Shown: positions 8,543-17,715, counted from the stretch's first letter. The stretch is DNA of 35,046 bases from JAFGPF01 sp964409485 (GCA_964409485.1 CAYPDM010000012.1:1-35046), one strand, 5' to 3'. Translations and numbers: made by a program. Notes: generated by a model not told the origin, from the sequence alone.

Positions 8543-9595
8543 ATGAAAAACGGAGTCCTGCTACACTATAAAAAATACCTGCCCGTAACTGGTAAAACTC
8601 CCATGTTTACAATAGGGGAAGGCGATACCCCGCTAGTAAGATGCGATAAGCTGGCGGAAAAATACGGCTGCAAGGAACTGCATTTCAAGCTGGAAGGGTG
8701 CCACCCCACCGGCTCCTTCAAGGACAGGGGCATGGTGATGGCCGTCGCCAAAGCGGTGGAAAACGGCAGCAAAGCCATTATCTGCGCTTCCACCGGTAAT
8801 ACCAGCGCCTCCGCGGCCGCCTTCGCGGCCTACTGCGGACTCGAATGCATTATTGTCATACCCCGCGGAAATATCGCCATGGGCAAGCTGGCGCAGGCCG
8901 TCGTTCACGGCGCCAAAATCGTCGCCATCGACGGTAATTTCGACCGCGCGCTGAAAATTGTGCTGGAATTAACCGAAAAGCACCCCGTCACGCTGGTTAA
9001 TTCCCTCAATCCTTACAGAATCGAGGGGCAGAAGACCGCCGCCTTCGAGATTATCGATGTTCTCGGCGACGCGCCGGATTACCTGTTTCTGCCGGTAGGG
9101 AATGCCGGCAACATCACGGCCTACTGGAAGGGCTTTAAGGAATATTACGAAGTCGGCAAAGCGACTAAAAAGCCCAGGATGTACGGTTTCCAGGCCGAAG
9201 GGGCGGCGCCGATTGTACGCGGCCATCCCATCGAGAAGCCGGAGACGGTGGCCACGGCGATACGCATCGGCAACCCGGCCAGCTGGAAAAAGGCCGAAGC
9301 CGCCCGCGACGAGTCCGGCGGCATTATCGATATGGTCAGCGACGAGGAAATACTCGCCGCCCAGAAGATTATGGCCTCGGAGGCCGGGGTTTTCGGCGAG
9401 CCGGCTTCGGCGGCGCCGCTGGCGGGCCTCATCAAGCTGACGGGTCGCAGCGAGGATTTCTCCGGTAAAATCATCGTTTGCATTGTCACCGGCAGCGGAC
9501 TGAAGGATACCGAGGCTGCCCTGAAAGGCGCGCCTTCCTTCCTGGAGCTTCCGGCGGAACTGGAGGCGGTGGAGAAGGCCCTGAGGTGGACATAG
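8543..9595 (+). CDS. thrC: Threonine synthase
   Basis: A 350-residue fold-type II PLP enzyme that converts O-phosphohomoserine to threonine. The PLP lysine is Lys60 in the motif PTGSFKDRG, and the glycine-rich phosphate-binding loop appears as PVGNAGNITAYWKG. ASTGNTSASAAA is another typical segment. Length and motifs match the short bacterial/archaeal type. It is separated from hom by two bases. folE begins 24 bases downstream, probably in the same transcript. Confidence 0.94.
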   Translation: MKNGVLLHYKKYLPVTGKTPMFTIGEGDTPLVRCDKLAEKYGCKELHFKLEGCHPTGSFKDRGMVMAVAKAVENGSKAIICASTGNTSASAAAFAAYCGLECIIVIPRGNIAMGKLAQAVVHGAKIVAIDGNFDRALKIVLELTEKHPVTLVNSLNPYRIEGQKTAAFEIIDVLGDAPDYLFLPVGNAGNITAYWKGFKEYYEVGKATKKPRMYGFQAEGAAPIVRGHPIEKPETVATAIRIGNPASWKKAEAARDESGGIIDMVSDEEILAAQKIMASEAGVFGEPASAAPLAGLIKLTGRSEDFSGKIIVCIVTGSGLKDTEAALKGAPSFLELPAELEAVEKALRWT

Positions 9596-9619
9596 TTAGC
9601 AACCACAAGGAGGCGGAGC

Positions 9620-10186
9620 ATGTTTGACGAGGCCATCATAAAAAAATCAGTGCATGATATTATCGAAGCAATCGGCGAAGACCCTGACCGCGAAGGATTG
9701 AAAGATACTCCCCAGCGCGTGGCGGAAATGTACGCCGAGCTTTTTGCGGGTTTAAAAAAGGACCCCAAGGAAGACCTGGAAGTAGGCTTTGAACTGGGTC
9801 ACCGCGAGATGGTGGTCTTAAAGGATATACCTTTTTATTCCATGTGCGAGCACCATCTCCTGCCCTTCTACGGCGTTGCCCACGTGGGCTATATCCCCAA
9901 CGAGGAGGGACGCATCGTGGGCATCAGCAAGCTGGCCAGAGTGGTGGAGACGATAGCCCGCCGTCCCCAGGTGCAGGAGAGGATGACCACCGAAATTGCC
10001 GATACCATTGCCGAGGGAATTAAAGCAGATGGAGTTGCGGTGGTGGTTCAGGCGGAGCACCTCTGCATGATTATGCGGGGCATAAAAAAACCGGGGAGCA
10101 ACGTTATTACGTCTGCCATCCGCGGTTCTTTCCACAGCAACCCGGCCAGCCGCGCCGAGTTCTTCTCGCTGATTCAGGGGAAGTAA
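9620..10186 (+). CDS. folE: GTP cyclohydrolase I (type IA)
   Basis: A 188-residue enzyme that converts GTP to 7,8-dihydroneopterin triphosphate for folate synthesis. Zinc ligands are visible as Cys76 and His79 in SMCEHHLLPF and a third Cys in AEHLCMIMRG. GISKLARVVETIARRPQVQERMT is the standard substrate-pocket segment. AAGGAGG lies just upstream of the ATG. The gene ends one base from the gyrB stop on the opposite strand. A folate gene fits the folate-dependent C1 genes metV and metF elsewhere in the window. Confidence 0.96.
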   Translation: MFDEAIIKKSVHDIIEAIGEDPDREGLKDTPQRVAEMYAELFAGLKKDPKEDLEVGFELGHREMVVLKDIPFYSMCEHHLLPFYGVAHVGYIPNEEGRIVGISKLARVVETIARRPQVQERMTTEIADTIAEGIKADGVAVVVQAEHLCMIMRGIKKPGSNVITSAIRGSFHSNPASRAEFFSLIQGK

Positions 10187-10187
10187 T

Positions 10188-12122
10188 TTATATATCCAGG
10201 GTGGCGTACTTGGCGTGCGCCTGGATAAATGCCTTACGCGGCGGTACCTCGTCGCCCATCAGTATGTGAAATATCTCGTCGGCCTTGGTGGCTTCTTCCA
10301 GGTTTACTCCCAGGATAGTGCGGTTGTTCGGGTCCATGGTGGTTTCCCAGAGCTGCTCCGCTGACATTTCCCCCAGGCCCTTGTAACGCTGGATTTGCGT
10401 CTTTCGGGCGGTGCTGTTTTTCAGCACTTCTTCCTTTTCATGGTCGGAATAAACCCATTTTAGTCCATCGCTGCTCTTGATACGGTAAAGCGGGGGTTGA
10501 GCGATGAACAGGTGCCCGGTGCTGATAAGCTCCATCATGTGCCGGAAGAAGAAGGTAAGTAAAAGGGTGCGGATGTGAGCGCCGTCGACATCGGCATCCG
10601 TCATCAGGATTACCTTGTGGTAACGCAGCCTGCTGACATCAAAATCCTCATCGATGCCGGTGCCGAGTGCGGTGATGATGGTGCGGATTTCGTTGTTGGC
10701 CAGCATCTTGTCCGGCGGCGCCTTTTCGACGTTGAGGATTTTACCTCGGAGAGGTAGTATTGCCTGGAAGCGGCGGTTTCTACCTTCCTTGGCAGAGCCC
10801 CCGGCAGAAGGTCCCTCCACGATGTATAGTTCGCACTGTGCCGGGTCTCTCTCGGAGCAGTCGGCCAGCCTGCCGGGCAGGGTGCCGGTCTCCAGGCCGC
10901 TCTTCCGGATGATTAAATCGCGCGCCTTGCGGGCGGCTTCCCTGGCCTTGGAGGCGGTAATGCATTTTTCGATGATTTTCTTGGCGTCGTCGGGATGCTC
11001 CTCAAGATAGAGGGCCAGGCCTTCATTGACGGCGCTTTCTACCTGGCTCTTGATTTCGATATTGCCCAGCTTGCCCTTGGTCTGCCCCTCGAACTGCGGC
11101 TCGGAAAGCTTGACGCTGATAATGGCGGTAAGACCTTCACGGACATCCTCGCCGGTCAGATTAGGGTCGTCGTCCTTGAGCAGTTTGTTCTTCTTGGCGT
11201 AGTCATTAAGCACGCGGGTCAGCGCCGAGCGGAACCCGGTAAGGTGGGTGCCGCCGTCTATGGTGTTGACGCAGTTGGCGAAGCTGAAGGCGGACTCGCT
11301 GAAGCCGTCGTTATACTGGAGGGCTACCTCAATCTGGGTGCTGTTGATGAACTTGGAGACGTAAATGGGCACGGGATGGCGGACTATGCGGTTTCGATGA
11401 AGGTGACGGACGAAGCCGGTAATCCCGCCCTCGAAGTAAAACGTGCGTTCCTGGTCGCTTGCTTCGTCGATGATGGTAATTTCCACGCCTTTATTGAGGT
11501 ACGCCATTTCCCGCAGGCGCTCGCTTATAGTGTCGAAATCATAGCTTATTTCGCTGAATATCTCCATATCGGGAAGAAAGGTGGTGATGCTGCCGGTCTC
11601 TTTGGCTTTGCCGATTACCTGTATCGGCCCCTGGGGCACGCCGCGCTTGTATTCCTGGTGGTAGACCTTGCCGTCGCGCTTGATATCGACGGTGCACCAC
11701 TCGGACAGGGCGTTGACAACGGAGGCGCCCACGCCGTGCAGACCTCCGGATACGGTATAGGTCTTGCCGCCGAACTTGGCCCCGGCGTGGAGCACGGTCA
11801 TGACCGTCTCCAGGGCGGAGACCTTGGTGGTCGGGTGAATATCCACCGGAATGCCGCGTCCGTTATCGGTAACCATTACGGATTTATCCGGTTTGATGGT
11901 AACGACAATCAGGTCGCAGCAACCGGCCATGGCTTCATCCACGCTATTGTAAGCAATCTCGTATATCAGGTGGTGCAGTCCGCGCTGGTCCGTACTGCCG
12001 ATGTACATGCCCGGACGCCGCCGTACCGCCTCCCGCCCGCCGAGAACCTGGATATCACGGGCGGTATATTCATCGGTATTGCGTTTTCTGGGCTTCTTCG
12101 GTGCAGTAGTATCCTGTGTCAT
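10188..12122 (-). CDS. gyrB: DNA gyrase subunit B
   Basis: A 644-residue type IIA topoisomerase ATPase subunit. The GHKL ATPase domain shows DNGRGIPVD and GGLHGVGASVVNALS, followed by the transducer and a TOPRIM domain with PLRGKILNVEKA and the metal-binding DADVDGAHIRTLLL. The C-terminal QRYKGLGEMSAEQLWETTMDP segment is typical. The usual EGDSAGG TOPRIM motif reads EGPSAGG: the catalytic Glu is kept but the adjacent Asp is Pro. ParE is the alternative paralogue. The length without the enterobacterial insertion and the overall match favour GyrB, but this cannot be settled without seeing the other copy. The start ATG is at 12122, with a weak AGAGAG SD. Confidence 0.9.
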   Translation of the reverse strand: MTQDTTAPKKPRKRNTDEYTARDIQVLGGREAVRRRPGMYIGSTDQRGLHHLIYEIAYNSVDEAMAGCCDLIVVTIKPDKSVMVTDNGRGIPVDIHPTTKVSALETVMTVLHAGAKFGGKTYTVSGGLHGVGASVVNALSEWCTVDIKRDGKVYHQEYKRGVPQGPIQVIGKAKETGSITTFLPDMEIFSEISYDFDTISERLREMAYLNKGVEITIIDEASDQERTFYFEGGITGFVRHLHRNRIVRHPVPIYVSKFINSTQIEVALQYNDGFSESAFSFANCVNTIDGGTHLTGFRSALTRVLNDYAKKNKLLKDDDPNLTGEDVREGLTAIISVKLSEPQFEGQTKGKLGNIEIKSQVESAVNEGLALYLEEHPDDAKKIIEKCITASKAREAARKARDLIIRKSGLETGTLPGRLADCSERDPAQCELYIVEGPSAGGSAKEGRNRRFQAILPLRGKILNVEKAPPDKMLANNEIRTIITALGTGIDEDFDVSRLRYHKVILMTDADVDGAHIRTLLLTFFFRHMMELISTGHLFIAQPPLYRIKSSDGLKWVYSDHEKEEVLKNSTARKTQIQRYKGLGEMSAEQLWETTMDPNNRTILGVNLEEATKADEIFHILMGDEVPPRKAFIQAHAKYATLDI

Positions 12123-12145
12123 AAGGTCTCTCTTATCTGCAAGGG

Positions 12146-12174
12146 ATTATACGAGAAAAAAAGGACATTCTCAA
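12146..12174 (-). promoter_or_regulatory. Putative gyrB promoter
   Basis: Read on the minus strand, TTGAGA (12174-12169) and TATAAT (12151-12146) are separated by exactly 17 bases, about 25 bases upstream of the gyrB ATG. A perfect -10 and a five-of-six -35 make this one of the clearer promoters in the window. Confidence 0.7.
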
Positions 12175-12430
12175 TGGGAGCAATGCAGCCAGCGTGGCCT
12201 GCGGCTACAATGAGATGGGCCGGCCAATTAATAGTAAATACGTACATTTAGCCTGTTTTATTATAACACACTTTAGCTGTGCGGTAAAGCTGGAAGCGGA
12301 TGGGAGAGAGCCGTCAAATCGGAAAATATTTTTCATGCGCGGCGGTATAACAACGTTGAAAATACCGGTAAAATTCTAAAAATTCTCTAAAAAATGTGTA
12401 CAAAGATACATTGGATAATCTAATATTCTC

Positions 12431-12459
12431 TTGAAACTGGTCGGTAACGCGACTACAAT
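12431..12459 (+). promoter_or_regulatory. Putative promoter of the GH3-like/two-component operon
   Basis: TTGAAA (12431-12436) and TACAAT (12454-12459) are separated by 17 bases, about 40 bases before the ATG at 12501, which has a strong GGAGGAG ribosome-binding site. It probably drives all three genes to 17304. Confidence 0.68.
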
Positions 12460-12500
12460 CTAGACGAATATTTATGTAATATTCCGGGTGGAGGAGTCCA

Positions 12501-14099
12501 ATGATAGCGGAGGATGAACTATTACGACTGGGAAATCAGGAAAAGGCCTGGAACAAGTATTGCGGCTTTCTTGACCTGTCACTTCTGGAGTTCATGGAAA
12601 TTCAGGAGCAGCTCCTGATGAAGCAGATCGATGCGGTTTATCAAAGGCCCCTGGCCCGTAAATTCATCCCTTACAAACCAAAAGACGTATCAGAATTCCG
12701 CCAGATAGTTAAATTAACAACATATAAAGATTATTCCACCTACTTGAGTAAAAAAGACGAGGACATGCTAGCGGTAAAACCTTACTGCTGGGCGCGCACG
12801 TCGGGTATGAGAGGAAAGCCCAAATGGGTACCCTATACCTACCGCGCTGTTGAGATGTTCACCATGTGCAGTGTCGCTATTATAATCCTTGCCTGTGCGG
12901 CTAATAAAAACGAGGTTAACATCCGCCACGGCCTGCGGGTATTGCATTATTTGCCGCCGCCACCATATATGTACGGAATTGTCAACGAGTTGCTGGCTCC
13001 GCAGCTTGGCGCCCGGCTTTTACTGCCGTCGACCGCCTACGGGCACACCGACTTTGAAGAGAGGATTCAGGGAGGTTTCCAGATGGCGCTGCGCACCGGA
13101 GTGGATATGATCAGTTCCATGACCAGTGTCCTGGTGAGAATGGGCGAAAAGTTTGCCGAAAGCTCGGCGCAGTGGAAGGTAGACCGTCAGATGCTCCAGC
13201 CTCGAATACTGGGGCGTCTGGCTCTCGGCTGGTTGCGGTGTAAGAAAGCAGGTAGGGCAATGTTACCGAAAGACCTGTGGTCTTTCAAAGGGCTGGCGTG
13301 CTATGGTATAGACACCGGTATTTACCGGGAGCAGATAAAATATTACTGGGGCAAGGACCCGCTGGAGATGTACGGCGCCGCCGAAGCCGGAACGATTGCC
13401 ACTCAAGCCTGGAATAAGAAGAACATGACTTTCTTCCCCGCTTCTTGTTTCTGGGAGTTTATTCCCGAGGAAGAATGGCTGAAAAGCCGCGAAAAGAATG
13501 ACTACCAGCCACAGACCGTGCTCCTGAATGAGGTTAAACCCGGCCGGCGTTACGAGTTGGTTATCACCAGTTTCCACGGCATGCCCTTCCTGCGCTACAG
13601 GCTGGGCGACCTGATTCAAATAGTCGCGTTAGAGGATAAAGAAGCAGGAATCAGATTACCCCAGATGGCCTTTGAATGTCACGTTGATGATATTATTGAT
13701 ATTGCCGGGCCCGCCGGGATTTGCGAAAAGACGCTCTGGCAGGCTATTGTAAAGACCGGAGTAAAATTTGAAGACTGGTCTGCCCGCAAAGAATACGAAA
13801 AAAAGGAGCCGTTTTTGCATCTCTACATCGAGTTGAAAGAAGATATTGATACCCGTCAACTGAAGAGCATGATTCACCGGCAGCTGATGGAGAAATATCA
13901 TGACCTTGAGAATATGCTTGGTTTGGAATCGATTAAAATCACCGCTATCCCATCGGGAAGCTACCGGCGTTATTACGAGAGGATGAAGGAAAAAGGCGCT
14001 GACCTGGCTCACCTGAAACCACCTCATACGAACGCTTCTGATGATGTCATTAAAAGCCTTCTCGGAACGGCGCCGCTAACCGGCAGAGGTGACGCATGA
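12501..14099 (+). CDS. GH3-like adenylate-forming enzyme
   Basis: A 532-residue protein resembling the GH3 (auxin-responsive) branch of the ANL adenylating superfamily, which activates carboxylic acids with ATP and passes them to an amine or thiol. The segment RTSGMRGKPKWVPYT near residue 98 matches the GH3/ANL phosphate-loop region (TSGTTGKPK-like). MYGAAEAGTIATQAW resembles the adenylate-binding core motif, and PFLRYRLGDLIQI resembles the RxGD hinge. There is no signal peptide or membrane segment. Its stop overlaps the start of the histidine kinase gene by four bases (ATGA), so translation is coupled. The substrate is unknown. The coupling suggests the product or substrate may be related to what the kinase senses, which is inference. 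Confidence 0.7.
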   Translation: MIAEDELLRLGNQEKAWNKYCGFLDLSLLEFMEIQEQLLMKQIDAVYQRPLARKFIPYKPKDVSEFRQIVKLTTYKDYSTYLSKKDEDMLAVKPYCWARTSGMRGKPKWVPYTYRAVEMFTMCSVAIIILACAANKNEVNIRHGLRVLHYLPPPPYMYGIVNELLAPQLGARLLLPSTAYGHTDFEERIQGGFQMALRTGVDMISSMTSVLVRMGEKFAESSAQWKVDRQMLQPRILGRLALGWLRCKKAGRAMLPKDLWSFKGLACYGIDTGIYREQIKYYWGKDPLEMYGAAEAGTIATQAWNKKNMTFFPASCFWEFIPEEEWLKSREKNDYQPQTVLLNEVKPGRRYELVITSFHGMPFLRYRLGDLIQIVALEDKEAGIRLPQMAFECHVDDIIDIAGPAGICEKTLWQAIVKTGVKFEDWSARKEYEKKEPFLHLYIELKEDIDTRQLKSMIHRQLMEKYHDLENMLGLESIKITAIPSGSYRRYYERMKEKGADLAHLKPPHTNASDDVIKSLLGTAPLTGRGDA

Positions 14100-16582
14100 C
14101 GGTTTACCTGGTGCTGCCGTTAGTGCAGGCCTTCTGCTGTCTGGCCCTGATAGCTGTAGTAATAAGAGAGCATTACCGCAGCTCTACTCACCGCATATTT
14201 TCATTAGTTTTATTATCTCTGGCTGCCTGGGGCTTGATAATTTTCGGCATGCGGGCAAGCCCTGATGTTGAGTCTGCCCTGTTGTGGGAGAGGTGGCTGG
14301 TGCCTCTTGGGGCCTTGATGGTGGTTTTGTTCTATCATTTCTCGGTAATATACACGTCTAACAGAATCAGGAAGCGGTTAATCACCTTTCTCTACCTCAT
14401 CTGTTTCATTTTGATACCTCTGGCGGTGACCCGCCTGTTTGTCACCGGTATGCAGATAAAATCGTACGGGTATGCCCCCATATTCACCCCGGCGGCTTAT
14501 ATCTGGATGTTATTCTTTCTGGGAGTAGGCATCTCGGCGGCTTTAAACTTCGTAAGGATGTTGAGGATATCATCGTACCCTGAAGAACGGAACCAGGCAG
14601 CCTATATTCTCGTAGGTGTCGGCCTGACCGTTATCGGTGGTCTTTTTGACGTTCTGTCATTGTTCGGGTTGCCCCTCTACCCTGGAATGGTGATCAGCAT
14701 CATTTTATTCTGCCTGTTAACCACGGTGGCTATTGTAAAATACAATCTTCTGGATATCAGAATTATACTCCGCAAGAGCACCATTTATATTTTAACCAGT
14801 GCCATTATCGCTATACCCGTTTTCGCGATGTTTTTCCTGATAAATCATTTGTTGTATCGGTTTCACCTGGCTATCTGGCTTTATTTACTGGTCGGTATTA
14901 TTCTGGCTTTTTCCATCCCCGCATTATGGGGGCTGGTGCAGAAGCAGGTCGACAGGTGGTTTTATCGCGACCGTTATGATTATCTCAAGGCGCTGGAGAC
15001 GTTCAGCTGGCACACGCAGAGTCTCTCCAATTTTGTTGAGGTGTGCCGTACCACGGTAAAGATGGTCGCCGGGGCGCTGCGCGCCTCTAATGTTTACCTG
15101 TTGCAGCCTCTATCAAGAAGCGGTGACTTCCGGGTGGTCTGTTCCGCGAATGAAACGGCAGATACTTCCCATTTAGTGTTTAAAGCTAAAAGTCCGTTGC
15201 TCAAGTGGCTGCAGGACTCCAGCGGTTTATTACGCTACCAGGACATCTCGGTTATTCCCCAATTACAGAATGTTGTCTGGGAAGAGTTAGACCGTTTGAA
15301 TGAAATCGATGCAGAGCTCATCGCCCCGCTAAGGTTGCGTAACGGCCGGATATCGGGGCTGCTTCTGGTAAGTCGGAAGCGCTCCGGGCAGCCTTACACT
15401 GTCGAGGATGCCCAGATGGTAAATGCTATCATCAATCAGATTGCTACCACTCTGGAGAATTTACGCCTGTACAAGGACATCCTCGAAGCCAGGGAGAACC
15501 TGGAAAAGTGGCTGAACAGTATGAGTGATTGCGTGATGATCGTGGACGCTAACCAGACGATTCAATTTATGAACAACACCGCGGAGACTACCTTCTGCGG
15601 CAAAGAGAAAGGGAAATGCTGGAAAGCGTTGGGGGAGGAAAAAAAGTGTCGTGTCTGCCCTGTTCAGGATACCTTGAGTAAAGGCAATGTCAGACCCAGA
15701 AATATCGGCAACAGGAAAATTGGAGAAAAGGAATATGAAGTGGCTACCGCCCCCCTGCTAAACCCTGATGGCAGTATATCGATGATTCAGGTGTTCCGCG
15801 ACATCACCGAGAGGAAGAGGCTGGAAGAGGAAATTATTCAGGTCAAGGTCAAGATAGAAGCCTTGAAGCAGTCGGAACGACTTAAAACCGACCTTCTCTC
15901 CATGATATCTCACGAGCTGCGCACCCCCCTGGCAATCATCAAGGGCTATACATCCAGCTTTCTGCGTAACTCTACAGAATGGAGCAAGGAAGAGGAAAGA
16001 GACTTTTTTCAGGACATTGACCATGAGGCCGATTATCTCGCGAGGCTGGTAAGCAATCTGCTGGATATGTCACATCTCGAGTCCGGAGCTATGAAGCTGG
16101 AAAAGGACTGGTACCAGGTTTCCGAGATACTGGAATGGTCGGACAGGTCGTTGAGAGAGGTTACCAGAGACCATGAGGTGCGGGTGGAACTACCCGTCGA
16201 CCTGCCCGATGTTCTGGTGGACAGGATACGTGTAGGGCAGGTGCTGGTAAATCTCTGTGAAAATGCAACCAAATATTCTGAAAAGGGAAGTCAGATTGTA
16301 ATTTCAGCGGAGTTATCCGGAGACTCGATTGTTATCAGTGTTACAGATAGGGGGGAAGGTATATCTCCGCAGGAAATGGAAAGAGTCTTCGACCGTTTCT
16401 ATCGCGTCGCGGGTGAATACGATTCTAAAGCGGGCATCGGTCTGGGGCTGTCAATCTGCCGTGGAATTGTCGAGGAGCATTACGGCGAAATCTGGGCGGA
16501 GAGTAAAGTAGGCAAAGGCTCGAAATTCAGTTTCAGCCTGCCGATAGAAGAAAAGGAGAGCAGTCGGTTGAGGCTGCATTAA
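14096..16582 (+). CDS. Membrane sensor histidine kinase (multi-TM, GAF, PAS, HisKA, HATPase_c)
   Basis: An 828-residue hybrid-free sensor kinase. About nine hydrophobic helices occupy residues 3-282; the first seven resemble the 7TM sensory domain of bacterial histidine kinases. A GAF-like domain (about 305-455) and a PAS domain (about 460-575) follow. The phosphoacceptor is His606 in MISHELRTPL. The ATPase domain shows the N box NLCENATKYS, the G1 box DRGEGIS, the F box VFDRFYR and the G2 box GIGLGLSICRGI. The PAS domain carries several cysteines (CWKALGEEKKCRVCPV), which could sense redox or metals, but similar cysteines occur in many PAS domains. The cognate regulator begins on the last base of its stop codon. 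Confidence 0.92.
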   Translation: MTVYLVLPLVQAFCCLALIAVVIREHYRSSTHRIFSLVLLSLAAWGLIIFGMRASPDVESALLWERWLVPLGALMVVLFYHFSVIYTSNRIRKRLITFLYLICFILIPLAVTRLFVTGMQIKSYGYAPIFTPAAYIWMLFFLGVGISAALNFVRMLRISSYPEERNQAAYILVGVGLTVIGGLFDVLSLFGLPLYPGMVISIILFCLLTTVAIVKYNLLDIRIILRKSTIYILTSAIIAIPVFAMFFLINHLLYRFHLAIWLYLLVGIILAFSIPALWGLVQKQVDRWFYRDRYDYLKALETFSWHTQSLSNFVEVCRTTVKMVAGALRASNVYLLQPLSRSGDFRVVCSANETADTSHLVFKAKSPLLKWLQDSSGLLRYQDISVIPQLQNVVWEELDRLNEIDAELIAPLRLRNGRISGLLLVSRKRSGQPYTVEDAQMVNAIINQIATTLENLRLYKDILEARENLEKWLNSMSDCVMIVDANQTIQFMNNTAETTFCGKEKGKCWKALGEEKKCRVCPVQDTLSKGNVRPRNIGNRKIGEKEYEVATAPLLNPDGSISMIQVFRDITERKRLEEEIIQVKVKIEALKQSERLKTDLLSMISHELRTPLAIIKGYTSSFLRNSTEWSKEEERDFFQDIDHEADYLARLVSNLLDMSHLESGAMKLEKDWYQVSEILEWSDRSLREVTRDHEVRVELPVDLPDVLVDRIRVGQVLVNLCENATKYSEKGSQIVISAELSGDSIVISVTDRGEGISPQEMERVFDRFYRVAGEYDSKAGIGLGLSICRGIVEEHYGEIWAESKVGKGSKFSFSLPIEEKESSRLRLH

Positions 16583-17304
16583 TGCAGCAGGGCGATGTTA
16601 TAATGGCTCATACTTATATCCTTGTGGTTGACGACGACGAGAAGATAATCAAATTTCTGCGGTTCAACCTGTCCGGGGAAGGCTGGCATGTACTCACGGC
16701 CAGGGACGGGGCCGAGGCTTTAAGGGTGGTGGAAAAAGACTCACCCGACCTTGTTCTGCTGGACATAATGCTGCCCAGAGTGGACGGTTTTGAAGTCATC
16801 CGGCAGCTGCGTCATTGGTCGCACGTACCGATTATCGGACTTAGCGCCCGGGGCGATACCGCGGACAAGGTGAAGTGCCTCAACCTCGGCGCTGATGACT
16901 ATATAACCAAGCCGTTCGGTATTAATGAGCTTATCGCCCGGATTAAGGCGGTGCTCCGGCGTAACAAGATAGACGATACCGCCCCGTCCAGGCCTGATTT
17001 CAAATGCGGCAAGTTGAAGGTAGACTTTTTAACAAGGCGAGTAGCCAGAGACGGCCAGGAAGTTAAACTGACGCCAACGGAGTATAAATTATTACGGGAA
17101 CTCGTCCTGGGTGAGGGGCATACCCTGGGCTACCGCTACCTCCTGGGTAAAATCTGGGGTCCGGAATATAAAACGGAGAGGGAATATTTACACGTCTATG
17201 TGGGCCATCTGCGGGCCAAGATTGAACCCGACTCAAAAGACTCTGACTATATTGTATGTATACCCGGGGTGGGGTACAGATTCCAGTGTCAGGAAGCCCC
17301 TTAA
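16582..17304 (+). CDS. OmpR/PhoB-family response regulator
   Basis: A 240-residue DNA-binding regulator. The receiver domain has the acidic pocket (VVDDDE), phosphoacceptor Asp61 in LVLLDIMLPR, and the conserved Lys in YITKPFG. The C-terminal winged-helix domain ends in the typical HVYVGHLRAKIEPD and PGVGYRF segments. The start overlaps the kinase stop by one base (TAATG), and a GAGG motif lies eight bases before it. An internal ATG at 16603, seven residues later, is a possible alternative start. It is the evident partner of the upstream histidine kinase; its targets are unknown. Confidence 0.94.
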   Translation: MQQGDVIMAHTYILVVDDDEKIIKFLRFNLSGEGWHVLTARDGAEALRVVEKDSPDLVLLDIMLPRVDGFEVIRQLRHWSHVPIIGLSARGDTADKVKCLNLGADDYITKPFGINELIARIKAVLRRNKIDDTAPSRPDFKCGKLKVDFLTRRVARDGQEVKLTPTEYKLLRELVLGEGHTLGYRYLLGKIWGPEYKTEREYLHVYVGHLRAKIEPDSKDSDYIVCIPGVGYRFQCQEAP

Positions 17305-17429
17305 CCCCGCCCCCGTTTTATAGTGAGGGAAGCAGCCGCGAGGGCTTTTGATTTACAGATTGCAGTTGCGGTATTCATCCTAACGATTGCTGCTTGGATA
17401 AATATCAGTATTCCGAAGCTAGAAGAAAG

Positions 17430-17502
17430 TACCCCTGCCGGGACTCGAACCCGGGCACGCGGTTTAGGAAACCGCCGCTCTATCCACCTGAGCTACAGGG
17501 GC
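17430..17502 (-). tRNA. tRNA-Arg (anticodon CCT)
   Basis: On the minus strand the acceptor arm GCCCCTG pairs with CAGGGGT (first pair G-U). The D arm is GCTC-type, and anticodon stem GCGGT/ACCGC holds loop TTCCTAA with anticodon CCT, reading AGG arginine codons. The T loop reads TTCGAGT. Unlike the two tRNAs at the window start, the 3' CCA is not encoded. Confidence 0.95.
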
Positions 17503-17517
17503 ACGCTTTCAAGTTCA

Positions 17518-17547
17518 ATTATACCTAACAATGTCAAACGGGGGCAA
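17518..17547 (-). promoter_or_regulatory. Putative tRNA-Arg promoter
   Basis: On the minus strand, TTGCCC (17547-17542) and a consensus TATAAT (17523-17518) are separated by 18 bases. Transcription would begin just upstream of the mature tRNA 5' end at 17502. Confidence 0.6.
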
Positions 17548-17657
17548 CGTGCCCCTTTCATACCGCCTTATAACTTGAATAATAATTTGCTTACGGATGC
17601 CGTTAAGTATGCAAAGACGGCAATGTGGGGATAACCCGGTGGTAAGGAAAATGAATC

Positions 17658-17681
17658 GCCCGGCTCTATGATAAGCCGGGC
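17658..17681 (-). terminator. Strong GC hairpin, possible minus-strand terminator
   Basis: GCCCGGCT and AGCCGGGC form a perfect 8-bp stem with an 8-base loop. On the minus strand the hairpin is followed by the T-rich run GATTCATTTTCC, which fits an intrinsic terminator. On the plus strand no T tract follows. If it is a terminator it would end a short minus-strand transcript starting near the operator at 17716-17732. Confidence 0.45.
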
Positions 17682-17715
17682 AACCCATTGGAGCATTAGG
17701 GTAGCTAAGCCGAAG

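Larger units (their letters stand above)
12123..12500. other. Divergent intergenic region between gyrB and the GH3-like gene
   Basis: This 378-base stretch without a gene holds a minus-strand promoter for gyrB (12146-12174) and a plus-strand promoter for the GH3-like gene (12431-12459). Between them is A/T-rich sequence with no convincing ORF, repeat or RNA that I can identify. Confidence 0.6.

Noticed and set aside
10995..12251. A 418-codon open frame on the plus strand opposite gyrB
   Set aside because: It is the antisense shadow of the well-conserved gyrB, has no ribosome-binding site, and the translation shows no recognisable domain.
17257..17279. Operator-like ATACCC...GGGTAC inside the response regulator gene
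   Set aside because: It encodes the conserved C-terminal PGVGYRF segment of the regulator, so the resemblance to CsoR-type operators is explained by protein coding.
17323..17634. A 103-codon plus-strand frame after the response regulator
   Set aside because: It runs through the tRNA-Arg gene on the opposite strand and lacks a ribosome-binding site.
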